Origin: DATFFO01 sp035250025
Lineage (GTDB): Bacteria > Actinomycetota > Acidimicrobiia > Spongiisociales > ZC4RG35
Reading direction: 5' to 3'
DNA length: 7,336 nucleotides
NCBI GenBank assembly: GCA_035250025.1
Contig: DATFFO010000204.1
Span: forward strand, 1 to 7,336
Shown here: positions 1-5,914 of the stretch, piece after piece
How positions within the stretch are numbered: the stretch's first letter is position 1
Layout: each line of letters starts with the position of its first letter
Program-made: the position numbers and the translations under genes
The notes under the pieces: model-generated
What the model was told of the DNA's origin: nothing
The model's database searches: none
Seen by the model: the letters and a program-made list of their open reading frames with translations, nothing else

Positions 1-35
1 TAGGCATCGGACCCGAGAGCTGTCAGGAGCGGCGC

Positions 36-413
36 CTATTCCGATTCGTCCGGCAGCATCTGCTGGGCGGCCCAGGTGTTGCCGTCGGGGTCGCTCCAGT
101 AGATGAACCAGCCCCACGGCTGCTTGTCGACGTCACTCACCTCGACTCCCCGGCCGCGCAGGTCATCTCGCAGGGCGGCGGCGTCGTCGACTACCACCTG
201 CAGGCCCTGTTGGGAACCCGGTGGCATCTCGGTGATCCCTACACCTATGACGATGGAGCAAGCCGACCCCGGCGGAGTCAACTGCACGAAGCGGAGGTCG
301 TCGCTCACGACGTGGTCGTGGTCGGCGTTGAAGCCGACCTGGTCTACATAGAACGCCTTGGCCCGATCGACGTCCGTTACGGGCACCGCCACAAGTTCGA
401 GCTTCATGTCCAT
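36..413 (-). CDS. VOC-family (glyoxalase/bleomycin-resistance fold) protein
   Basis: A 125-residue protein, the usual length of a single-domain VOC protein. The N-terminal strand and 'DVDRAKAFYVDQVGF' (about residues 14-28) form the typical first beta-alpha unit. The second module starts near residue 70 (GLQVVVDD) and ends with the hallmark 'WSDPDGNTW' (106-114). Family members bind small molecules or catalyse isomerisation, ring cleavage or resistance reactions, usually through a metal held by His/Glu. At the expected ligand positions I see Glu6, Gln44, Gln72 and no clear C-terminal Glu, so classical glyoxalase I activity is unlikely and a binding role or altered chemistry is possible. The ATG at 413 is chosen because a TATAGT box lies 7 nt upstream and no Shine-Dalgarno is visible; an in-frame ATG at 407 is the alternative. 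It is divergent from the ArsR-led block, a common arrangement for such accessory enzymes. The fold is clear, the substrate unknown. Confidence 0.9.
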   Translation of the reverse strand: MDMKLELVAVPVTDVDRAKAFYVDQVGFNADHDHVVSDDLRFVQLTPPGSACSIVIGVGITEMPPGSQQGLQVVVDDAAALRDDLRGRGVEVSDVDKQPWGWFIYWSDPDGNTWAAQQMLPDESE

Positions 414-426
414 GGCGCCGACTATA
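414..426 (-). promoter_or_regulatory. Putative leaderless promoter of the VOC gene
   Basis: On the minus strand, TATAGT (426 to 421) matches the actinobacterial TANNNT -10 consensus and ends 7 nt before the ATG at 413. This would put transcription initiation at or one base before the start codon. No convincing -35 hexamer is visible 16-19 nt upstream, and no Shine-Dalgarno lies in the 17 nt before the ATG. A leaderless mRNA is inferred, not shown. Confidence 0.45.
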
Positions 427-471
427 GGAAAACCCGCATGAACGCCCCCCGTTCGGAGGAACGTAAAGGGC

Positions 472-500
472 TTGACAGGTCGTTAATACAACCGTATGGT
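472..500 (+). promoter_or_regulatory. Promoter of the ArsR-led operon (-35 and -10)
   Basis: TTGACA at 472-477 is a perfect -35 hexamer. After 17 nt comes TATGGT (495-500), which fits TANNNT. Initiation would fall at about 507, directly at the GTG codon at 508. The ATG at 496 lies inside this -10 box, so it would not be in the transcript if this promoter is the one used. Spacing and hexamers make this the best sigma-70-type promoter in the window. Confidence 0.7.
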
Positions 501-506
501 TGTATT
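485..506 (+). promoter_or_regulatory. Palindromic operator over the ArsR gene promoter
   Basis: The half-sites AATACAACC (485-493) and GGTTGTATT (498-506) are perfect reverse complements separated by GTAT; only the outer pair of the 4-bp centre breaks full symmetry over 22 bp. The site is AT-rich against a GC-rich background, covers the whole -10 box and reaches the predicted transcription start. This is where a dimeric ArsR-type repressor would block RNA polymerase. Autoregulation by the adjacent repressor is inferred from position; ArsR-family dimers are known to bind such dyads. I found no second copy in the window. Confidence 0.75.
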
Positions 507-507
507 G

Positions 508-849
508 GTGCAGATCGCCCCTCCTGACTTCGACCGCATGTTCGGTGCCCTGGCGGATCACACCCGCCGTGACATCGTACGTCGCGCCATCGACTCCGAG
601 GAGGGCATCGCCGAGCTGGCGAGCCACTATCCGATGAGCTTCGCGGCGGTGCAAAAGCACGTCGCCATCCTCGAACGGGCCGGCCTCGTCAACAAGCACC
701 GCGTCGGGCGACGCAAGGTCGTCCGCACCAACGTCGAGGGCCTTCGCACCGCGCGCCGGCTGCTCGACCAATACGAGGAGCTGTGGCGGGGCCGAATGGA
801 CCGCATGAGCCAGCTCGTCAACGAATACGCGAGAGAGGAAGCGCAATGA
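508..849 (+). CDS. ArsR-family winged-helix repressor, non-metal type
   Basis: A 113-residue DNA-binding regulator. 'MFGALADHTRRDIVRRA' (about 10-27) is the signature helix of ArsR proteins paired with AHSA1 genes. The HTH spans about 34-56, with recognition helix 'SFAAVQKHVAILERAGLV', and is followed by a basic wing (HRVGRRKVV, 64-72). There is no cysteine anywhere, so the metal-binding CxC motif of ArsR/SmtB sensors is absent and another signal, or none, must relieve repression. The C-terminal helix (LLDQYEELWRGRMDRMSQL) is typical of the subgroup and probably serves dimerisation. I chose GTG 508 because the promoter places transcription initiation there. ATG 496 would add four residues but lies in the -10 box and lacks a good Shine-Dalgarno. 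The stop overlaps the next start (ATGA, 846-849), so the two proteins are co-translated; repression of its own operon is inferred. Confidence 0.92.
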   Translation: MQIAPPDFDRMFGALADHTRRDIVRRAIDSEEGIAELASHYPMSFAAVQKHVAILERAGLVNKHRVGRRKVVRTNVEGLRTARRLLDQYEELWRGRMDRMSQLVNEYAREEAQ

Positions 850-1340
850 CCGTTACCGCCGTCCGCAAGGACCCCCACGCCCTCAGCCTGACCCTCGACG
901 CCGAGTTCGACGCCTCGCCCGAGCGGGTGTGGCAGCTGTGGTCGGACCCGCGCCAACTCGAGCGCTGGTGGGGGCCGCCGACCTACCCGGCCACCTTCAC
1001 CAACCACGACCTGACGCCCGGCGGTCGCGTCGACTACCACATGACAGGACCGGAGGGCGATCAGCCCCGCGGCTACTGGGAGGTTCAGAAGGTCGATCCA
1101 CCCCACTCACTGGTCGTCCGCGACGGCTTCTCCAACGACGACGGTTCGCCGAACACGGAGCTGCCGACAAACGAGTTCAGCGTCACGATCGAAGAGATCG
1201 GCACCGATCGAACCCGGATGTCGATCGTGAACGTCTTCCCGAGCACCGAGGCCATGGAGCAGATTCTCGGCTTCGGAATGGAGGAGGGCCTCACCGGAGC
1301 CGTAGGCCAGATCGACGCCATTCTCGCCGAGGACAGCTGA
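846..1340 (+). CDS. AHSA1/SRPBCC-domain protein
   Basis: A 164-residue START/Bet v1-like protein. 'FDASPERVWQLWSDPRQLERWWGPP' covers residues 21-45 and is the AHSA1 signature; later strands include 'GYWEVQKVDPPHSLVVRD' (77-93) and the long C-terminal helix begins around residue 145. The fold makes a deep hydrophobic cavity that binds lipids or other apolar ligands; some members are enzymes, most are uncharacterised. The start at 846 is supported by the ATGA overlap with the repressor stop and by GAGAGGAAG (831-841 region) just upstream, which overrides the longer in-frame reading from 783. ArsR plus AHSA1 is a recurrent bacterial gene pair, so this protein is probably the main regulated product or senses the regulator's ligand; that role is inference. 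Confidence 0.93.
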   Translation: MTVTAVRKDPHALSLTLDAEFDASPERVWQLWSDPRQLERWWGPPTYPATFTNHDLTPGGRVDYHMTGPEGDQPRGYWEVQKVDPPHSLVVRDGFSNDDGSPNTELPTNEFSVTIEEIGTDRTRMSIVNVFPSTEAMEQILGFGMEEGLTGAVGQIDAILAEDS

Positions 1341-1399
1341 CCGACGGCGAGGGTGGCCGCTCGTCTCCAGATCGCGATCTACCACGAAGGAGGAACACG

Positions 1400-2275
1400 A
1401 TGAACCTGAATGAAGAGGCCACCGGCACGCTGGCGGTGCCGGGCGCGACCCTGGCCTACGACGTCCGCCCCGGCGGCTCGCCGGACGCCACTCCCCTGCT
1501 CCTGACCGCCTCGCCGATGGGCGGCGCCGGCTTCGCCACCCTGGCGGGCCACTTCAGTGACCACACCGTGGTCACCCACGACCCGCGGGGAAGCGAGCGC
1601 AGCCAACTGACCGAGCCGACAACCCCGCCCACGCCCGAACAGCACGCTGAGGACCTGCACAGGATCATCCAGGAGCTGGGAGGAGGGCCGGTCGACCTGT
1701 TCGCCAGCAGTGGCGGCGCCGTGAACGCGCTGGCGCTCGTCGCCGCCCACCCCGAGGACGTGCGGACCCTCGTGGCCCACGAGCCTCCGCTCCCGACGCT
1801 CCTCCCCGACCGCGACGCCGCCCTGGCGGCTGCTGGCGCCGTCAACGAGACCTACCGTCAGCGCGGCTGGGGCGCGGGGATGGCCCACTTCATCGCCCTC
1901 GCCAGCCATACCGGCGAGTTCCCGCCCGATTTCGCCCAGCGGCCCGCCCCGGATCCAGCGGCCTTCGGCCTCCCAACCGAGGACGACGGGTCTCGGACCG
2001 ACCCTCTCCTGGGCCTCGCCCTAGTGGGGTCCATCGGATACGAGCCCGACTTCGGAGCCCTGACCGCAGCATCCACGCGCATCGTCATGGCTGCCGGCAC
2101 CGAGTCAGAAGGCGAGTTGGCCAACCGCGGGGCGCTCGCCGTAGCCGAACGCCTGGGCGCCGAGCCGATGATCTTCCCGGGCGACCACGCCGGCTTCCTG
2201 GGCGGCGAGTACGGCCAGACGGGCGACCCGGATGCCTTCGCGGCCAAGCTCCGGGAGGTGCTCGCTGAGGACTGA
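1400..2275 (+). CDS. Alpha/beta-hydrolase fold protein
   Basis: A 291-residue cytosolic alpha/beta hydrolase. The oxyanion-side strand and loop 'PLLLTASPMGGAGF' are at 32-45, and 'DPRGSERSQL' (61-70) is the canonical strand-4 turn. The nucleophile elbow is 'FASSGGAVNAL' (101-111) with Ser104, and the histidine is His263 in 'PGDHAGF'. The acidic member is less obvious: Glu235 after strand 6 (MAAGTESEG) or Glu128 in 'HEPPL' are candidates. The first glycine of GxSxG is Ala102. No signal peptide or membrane helix is seen. The start is set by GAAGGAGGAA (about 1386-1395), a strong Shine-Dalgarno 5-6 nt before ATG 1400; the open frame upstream to 929 is out-of-frame shadow of the SRPBCC gene. It lies 59 nt after that gene with no terminator visible, so is probably co-transcribed. 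Substrate (ester, amide, lactone) unknown. Confidence 0.93.
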   Translation: MNLNEEATGTLAVPGATLAYDVRPGGSPDATPLLLTASPMGGAGFATLAGHFSDHTVVTHDPRGSERSQLTEPTTPPTPEQHAEDLHRIIQELGGGPVDLFASSGGAVNALALVAAHPEDVRTLVAHEPPLPTLLPDRDAALAAAGAVNETYRQRGWGAGMAHFIALASHTGEFPPDFAQRPAPDPAAFGLPTEDDGSRTDPLLGLALVGSIGYEPDFGALTAASTRIVMAAGTESEGELANRGALAVAERLGAEPMIFPGDHAGFLGGEYGQTGDPDAFAAKLREVLAED

Positions 2276-2424
2276 CGACCGGCGCAACTGACCCGCTCCC
2301 CGGCTGTGGTGATGGTGTTCTGGACCGGCTCCGTTCGGGGTGTCAGCTAGTAGTCCTCGCCAACCTAACGTGACCGAGCCGGACCTGCTCTGGAGCGGGC
2401 ACCCCCCCTACAGGAGGAAACGTG

Positions 2425-2973
2425 ATGGCGACCATCGCAGTTCACGAGTTCATCGCCCTGGACGGCGTATTCGAGGCGCCGACCTGGACGTTCGACTACG
2501 GCTTCGACCCGGCGATGGGCGAGACGCTCGGCGCGATCACCGGCCAGTCGGAAACCATCCTGCTGGGTCGGCGGACATTCGAGATGTTCGCCCCCGCCTG
2601 GCGGGACCGGACCGTCGAGGAAGACCCCGGGGCGCCGTTCTTCAACGAGACCGAGAAGTTCGTGGTCGGCACCGACGTGCCCGTCGAAGAGTGGAACAAC
2701 TCCACCTCGCTCGGCCCCTTCGACCCCGACGCCATCCGGAAGCTCAAACAGGAGCGCGACGGCATCATCTACATCTCCGGCAGCGGGCAGCTGGTGCGGG
2801 CGCTGCTCGCCGAAGGCCTGGTCGACGACCTGCACCTGTTCGTCTACCCGCTGGCGCTCGGCAAGGGTGAGAAGTTCTGGGGCGAGGGGGTCGACCCGAC
2901 CCGGCTTACCCTGAAAGCACAGGACACATACGACAACGGTGTCGTCCACCTGTGCTACGGCCCGGCAACGTGA
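2425..2973 (+). CDS. RibD_C / dihydrofolate-reductase-like protein
   Basis: A 182-residue protein of the RibD C-terminal family, often labelled 'dihydrofolate reductase family protein'. The first strand with 'HEFIALDGV' (7-15) is the family signature. 'TILLGRRTFEMF' (44-55) is the region around the dinucleotide site, 'IIYISGSGQLVRALLAEGLVDD' (114-135) carries the glycine-rich NADPH loop, and 'YPLALGKGEKFW' (141-152) is the conserved C-terminal strand. The fold suggests an NAD(P)H-dependent reductase, but family members next to ArsR/VOC/SRPBCC genes have no proven folate or riboflavin role. AGGAGG (2412-2417) lies 7 nt before ATG 2425, so I prefer it to the adjacent in-frame GTG at 2422. The 149-bp gap upstream means it may have its own promoter (a TAACGT box at 2366-2371 is only suggestive). 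It overlaps the next gene by 4 bp. Confidence 0.92.
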   Translation: MATIAVHEFIALDGVFEAPTWTFDYGFDPAMGETLGAITGQSETILLGRRTFEMFAPAWRDRTVEEDPGAPFFNETEKFVVGTDVPVEEWNNSTSLGPFDPDAIRKLKQERDGIIYISGSGQLVRALLAEGLVDDLHLFVYPLALGKGEKFWGEGVDPTRLTLKAQDTYDNGVVHLCYGPAT

Positions 2974-3401
2974 AGAACGCCGCCATCGCGAGGCTGGAAG
3001 AACTCATCGGGTCGTGGGACCTTGTCATGACAAACTCGTGGTTCCTCGACAGCCTCGACGAGCGAGTCGACGGGTCGGCCACCTTCGAGTGGCTCGACGA
3101 GAGCTTCATCGTCTTCCGCTGGGGGCTGGGTGACGAGGCGCCGGCGGTGCAGGTCATCGGGTACAGCGACGCCCAGGCCAGGTACCAGGTCTTCTACCAC
3201 GACGATCGGGGCGTGGCTCGCATCTTCGACATGGAACTCGACGGCAACCACTGGACCCTGCTCCGAGAGGACACGGACTTCCACCAGCGCTTCACCGCCG
3301 AGAACCTGGGGGATCGCATCGAGGCCGCTTGGGACGCGTCCGAGGACAACGGCGTCACCTGGCGCAAGGATTTCGACCTCATCTTCACCAGGAAGACCTA
3401 A
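2970..3401 (+). CDS. Small conserved protein, probable lipocalin/nitrobindin-like barrel (DUF1579-like)
   Basis: A 143-residue protein without cysteine or membrane segments. The pattern 'LEELIGSWDLVM' (9-20), 'FEWLDESFIVFRW' (39-51), 'YQVFYHDDRGVARIFDMEL' (72-90), 'FHQRFTAENLGDRIEAAWDASEDNGVTWRKDFDLIFTR' (104-141) is one I recognise from uncharacterised actinobacterial proteins. The leading 'L-G-x-W' helix-strand and alternating hydrophobic strands suggest a calycin-type beta-barrel like DUF1579 or nitrobindin; family assignment is tentative and I see no proximal His certain to bind haem. I chose GTG 2970 because its GTGA overlaps the upstream stop (2971-2973), implying translational coupling to the reductase-like gene; GTG 2952 would extend it by six residues deeper into that gene. 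There is no independent Shine-Dalgarno. The tight coupling suggests it acts with the reductase-like protein, perhaps binding the same small molecule. Confidence 0.88.
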   Translation: MKNAAIARLEELIGSWDLVMTNSWFLDSLDERVDGSATFEWLDESFIVFRWGLGDEAPAVQVIGYSDAQARYQVFYHDDRGVARIFDMELDGNHWTLLREDTDFHQRFTAENLGDRIEAAWDASEDNGVTWRKDFDLIFTRKT

Positions 3402-3407
3402 CCGAGC

Positions 3408-3421
3408 CGCGCTCAGGCGCG
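3408..3421. terminator. Possible bidirectional hairpin between convergent operons
   Basis: CGCGC (3408-3412) and GCGCG (3417-3421) form a 5-bp GC stem with loop TCAG, which contains the minus-strand stop codon. The two converging genes are separated by only 11 bp, so any terminator must sit here or inside coding sequence. There is no T-run on either side, so classical intrinsic termination is not supported; Rho-type or antisense read-through is equally possible. Confidence 0.25.
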
Positions 3422-3913
3422 CTGACGTCCGTCCCGCTGCTGGACCAGCTCCTCGACCGCGCTCGGCAGCGTCGTCTCGAAATCGATCAGCTTCACCCAT
3501 GTCGGGGTCACGACGATCCGGACCATGCCGTCGTGGTAGAGCGACCGCACCTCCGCCTCCCACTCGACCCGTTGCTCTGGGGTCATCTCGTAGCTGCTGT
3601 TGGCCTGGAGATACTCATCCGGGATGCCATCGACGAAGTCCAGCTCGGCCCGGCCGCGGATCAGCAAGATCTTGGGCGGGTGCACCTCGGTGTCGATCGT
3701 CAGGGCAACCCTGGGGTTCTGGCGCAGGGCATGGAGCTTGGCGGCGTTCTTCGGGGTGCACATGACGATCTCCGAGCCGTTCCAGGCGAATCCGATCGGG
3801 ACGTTGCGGGGGGCGCCGTCCTTTGCGACGTAGGCCAAGCGGGTCAGGTCGCGGGCCAACAGTTCTTGACTGATCGGCCGGTTGAGAACCTCTGCGATCT
3901 CGTTCGCTTTCAC
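3413..3913 (-). CDS. Split-barrel pyridoxamine 5'-phosphate oxidase-like (FMN/F420-binding) protein
   Basis: A 166-residue protein of the PNPOx-like split beta-barrel superfamily. 'RLAYVAKDGAPRNVPIGFAWNGSEIVMCTPKNAAKLHALRQNPRVALTID' (25-74) is the classical cofactor-binding core: the 'G-x-P-x-x-x-P-x-x-F' strand pair, then the 'T-P-K/R-x-x-A-K-x-x-x-L' phosphate-binding stretch and 'NPRVAL'. 'PPKILLIRGRAEL' (79-91) follows. Members use FMN, haem or F420; in actinobacteria many are F420H2-dependent reductases, but the sequence alone does not decide. The start is GTG 3913 because GGGAGGG lies 6 nt upstream; the longer ATG at 3928 would place that ribosome-binding site inside the protein's own first codons. 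The gene begins 2 nt after the hydrolase stop, so it is the last cistron of the cyclase operon. True pyridoxamine-phosphate oxidation is unlikely to be its job. Confidence 0.9.
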   Translation of the reverse strand: MKANEIAEVLNRPISQELLARDLTRLAYVAKDGAPRNVPIGFAWNGSEIVMCTPKNAAKLHALRQNPRVALTIDTEVHPPKILLIRGRAELDFVDGIPDEYLQANSSYEMTPEQRVEWEAEVRSLYHDGMVRIVVTPTWVKLIDFETTLPSAVEELVQQRDGRQRA

Positions 3914-3915
3914 GG

Positions 3916-4638
3916 TTATCCCTCCCATTGTCGTTCTTCGTGGTCGCTAGAGCCCGGGCCGAGAGTGCGATAGGACTCCAACAGCTCGACGAGTTCCTCC
4001 GGGCGGGCGAGAGCGGGGAGATGACCGGACTCGATAACGTCGGGTTCGACGCCGAGGCGCTCCCGGCTCAGGCGACGCATGAAGTCGAGGGGGAAAAAGC
4101 GGTCATGGCGCCCGGCGATCACCCGGGTCTCCACCTCCGGCCACGAATCGAGTGGCCACGGATCCTCGAAGGGTCGCCCCGACTGATCCCGGGGTGGGGG
4201 TCCCGACTCCACTACCTCGGGGGGGACGTCGTGCAGGAAGACCTCGAACGGATCGAAGGAGCCGCCTGTAGAGCGGCCCTGCTCCTCGGCGTAGGCACGG
4301 GCTGCGTCTCCCTGTCCGGTGTTGGCCCACCAGTCGCCGCCCGTCTCGCCCGGGGTGGGGATCATGGGCGCCACCAGCACCAGCCGGTCAACCTTTCGTC
4401 TACTCGCCACCACCGAGGCGGACAGGGCTCCCATCGACTGGGCCACCAGGATCACGTCCTGGCGGTCATCGATGCCTGCCTCGATCACCGCCACGTATTC
4501 GGCCAATCCGGCCGTGTCATCCTCGGCGGGCAGGTCCACCGCCACCACGTCATGACCGCGTTCCCTGAGCAAGGGCTCCACCCGCTGCCAGTACGAAGGA
4601 TCGCCACCGGCGCCCGAGATCAATATGTAGCTAGGCAC
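3916..4638 (-). CDS. Alpha/beta-hydrolase fold protein, cyclase-operon member
   Basis: A 240-residue soluble alpha/beta hydrolase resembling the salicylate-esterase/EstC-like group. It opens with 'YILISGAGGDPSYWQRVEPLLRERGHDVVAVDLP' (4-37): strand 3, the oxyanion loop and helix A. The nucleophile is Ser68 in 'VAQSMGALSA', the acid is Asp179 in 'IAGRHDRFFP' and the histidine is His206 in 'ESGHLPAL', so the triad is complete. The first position of GxSxG is Ala66. Residues about 93-165, rich in Gly, Pro and acidic residues, form the cap. The GTG start at 4638 is preceded by GAGGT 5 nt upstream and overlaps the last 8 bp of the cyclase gene, implying coupled translation. Substrate is unknown; the location suggests activity tied to the signal the cyclase reports. 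The C-terminal codons contain the ribosome-binding site of the next gene. Confidence 0.93.
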   Translation of the reverse strand: MPSYILISGAGGDPSYWQRVEPLLRERGHDVVAVDLPAEDDTAGLAEYVAVIEAGIDDRQDVILVAQSMGALSASVVASRRKVDRLVLVAPMIPTPGETGGDWWANTGQGDAARAYAEEQGRSTGGSFDPFEVFLHDVPPEVVESGPPPRDQSGRPFEDPWPLDSWPEVETRVIAGRHDRFFPLDFMRRLSRERLGVEPDVIESGHLPALARPEELVELLESYRTLGPGSSDHEERQWEG

Positions 4639-5914
4639 CGGTGACCTCGGAGGGCTTCAGACGCCTAGGTGATTCGTCACGGGCCCCCAGGAGGTACCAG
4701 GTTTCCATCTCGCCCTTGCCCTTGACCGCGATCGTGCCGCGCAGCACCAGGTCGAACTCGTCCTTCAGCAGCTCGTAAGTTGGTCGCGTGACCTGGATCC
4801 GACCTGGCGTGCCTCCCGACTCCATCCGTGAAGCGGTGTTCACCGCGTCGCCCCAGAGGTCGTAGAGGAACTTCCGCCTCCCGATGACGCCCGCCACGAC
4901 CGGCCCCGAATTGATCCCGATCCGCAGCTGGAGGTCGAGGTCTCCGCACGAGCCGCTGGGCGCCGTCGCCTCGACCATGTCAAGCGCCAGCAGGCCGATC
5001 GCCCGGGCGTGATCCGGCCTCGGAATCGGGACGCCCGCGGCGACCATGTAGGCATCGCCGATGGTCTTGATCTTCTCGAGGCCGTGCCGCTCGGCGAGGG
5101 CGTCGAAGTGACTGAACAGTCGATCCAGCAGCCCGACGACCTCGGAAGCCGGCAGGTCCTTCGAGCGCGCGGTGAAGCCGACGATGTCCGCGAACAGCAC
5201 CGACGCGACCGTGAACTGGTCAGCGATGGTGCGTGTGTCGTCCTTGAGGCGCACGGCGACGGAGGCCGGGAGGATGTTCAGGAGCAGGTCCTCGGACCGC
5301 TGCTGCTCGGACCGGAGGGCCGCCAACGCTTCCTCGCGCTGCTTCGCGAACAGCGCTAGCAGCGTGAAGAACATCGTCCCGCCAACGGTGACGTTGAGGG
5401 CCAGCAGCGTGCTGGAGACCGAAGTGGGCAGCGGGGACTGGATCCCCAAAGCGATCCCGGTGAACCCCGACGCAAGGAAGATCGTTACGAAGGCGATGAA
5501 CCACCGGATGCCGGCTCGCACTCCATCGAAGACCAGCGCACCGAGCGGAGCGAGGATGCCCCAGATGCCGGGCGAACCGCCGGGCAGGAAGCCGCCGAGT
5601 GCGATCATCGACAGCGTCGGCGCCAGGAGGATGGCCGCGAGCTGAATGCGCAGGAGCAGGCGGAAGTTGCCGGTCCGGGCAAAGAGAGCGATGGAGGCGA
5701 TGGAGATCACCGCATAGAGGAGCGCCACCGAGCCCGACCAGGCACCGAAGGAAAGGTACAGCCCGGCCCACAGGAACGCGATCGGCAGGATCAGAATCGC
5801 GATCAGGACGAGCAGCGCCTTGCGGAGGCGCGTGTCATGGTCGTCAAGGGGGTCGGCGCCGACCTTCGCGATCAGGTCCAGGATGCGGCCAAACCAACCC
5901 CGAAGGGGCGTCAC
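4631..5914 (-). CDS. Membrane-anchored class III adenylate cyclase
   Basis: A 427-residue cyclase making cAMP from ATP at the inner face of the membrane. Six hydrophobic segments can be placed at about 33-54, 59-79, 86-107, 116-131, 137-157 and 168-190, followed by a charged linker helix (191-212, KQREEALAALRSEQQRSEDL) and 'LLLNILPASVAVRLK', typical of signalling-helix connectors. In the catalytic domain the metal-binding aspartates are Asp243 (FADIVGFT) and Asp287 (GDAYM). The adenine-selecting pair is Lys283 (KIKTIGD) and Asp352 (YDLWGD), which favours ATP over GTP. The transition-state residues are Asn359 and Arg363 (VNTASRM), with a lysine near 398-400 (VKGKG). All are present, so a homodimer should be active. 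The architecture matches six-helix mycobacterial cyclases such as Rv1625c. The start is GTG 5914, with TATCCT 7 nt upstream and no Shine-Dalgarno. It is the first gene of a three-gene operon; the stimulus is unknown. Confidence 0.95.
   Translation of the reverse strand: MTPLRGWFGRILDLIAKVGADPLDDHDTRLRKALLVLIAILILPIAFLWAGLYLSFGAWSGSVALLYAVISIASIALFARTGNFRLLLRIQLAAILLAPTLSMIALGGFLPGGSPGIWGILAPLGALVFDGVRAGIRWFIAFVTIFLASGFTGIALGIQSPLPTSVSSTLLALNVTVGGTMFFTLLALFAKQREEALAALRSEQQRSEDLLLNILPASVAVRLKDDTRTIADQFTVASVLFADIVGFTARSKDLPASEVVGLLDRLFSHFDALAERHGLEKIKTIGDAYMVAAGVPIPRPDHARAIGLLALDMVEATAPSGSCGDLDLQLRIGINSGPVVAGVIGRRKFLYDLWGDAVNTASRMESGGTPGRIQVTRPTYELLKDEFDLVLRGTIAVKGKGEMETWYLLGARDESPRRLKPSEVTGA

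Noticed and set aside
163..846. Long minus-strand open frame of 227 codons across the VOC and ArsR genes
   Set aside because: It runs antisense to the ArsR gene and out of frame through the VOC gene, has Arg/Gly/Pro-rich composition typical of shadow frames in GC-rich DNA, and matches no family I know.
496..849. ArsR protein as a metal (arsenic, zinc, cadmium) sensor
   Set aside because: There is no cysteine in the protein and no metal transporter or arsenate reductase gene nearby.
929..1399. Open frame upstream of the hydrolase start, in the hydrolase frame
   Set aside because: The translated part is out of frame with the SRPBCC gene, rich in Arg and Pro, and a strong Shine-Dalgarno marks ATG 1400 as the true start; this is not a fused N-terminal domain.
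2340..2424. TAACGT box at 2366-2371 and hairpin CCTGCT/AGCGGG at 2384-2399 before the reductase-like gene
   Set aside because: The box has no matching -35 at 16-19 nt and the stem is 6 bp with one G-T pair and no T-run. Neither is strong enough to call a promoter, terminator or riboswitch, though the 149-bp gap could hold one.
3329..4644. Plus-strand frames of 214 and 238 codons opposite the PNPOx-like and hydrolase genes
   Set aside because: They are antisense to two genes with clear family motifs and their composition (His, Arg, Gly rich) is that of reverse-complement shadows.
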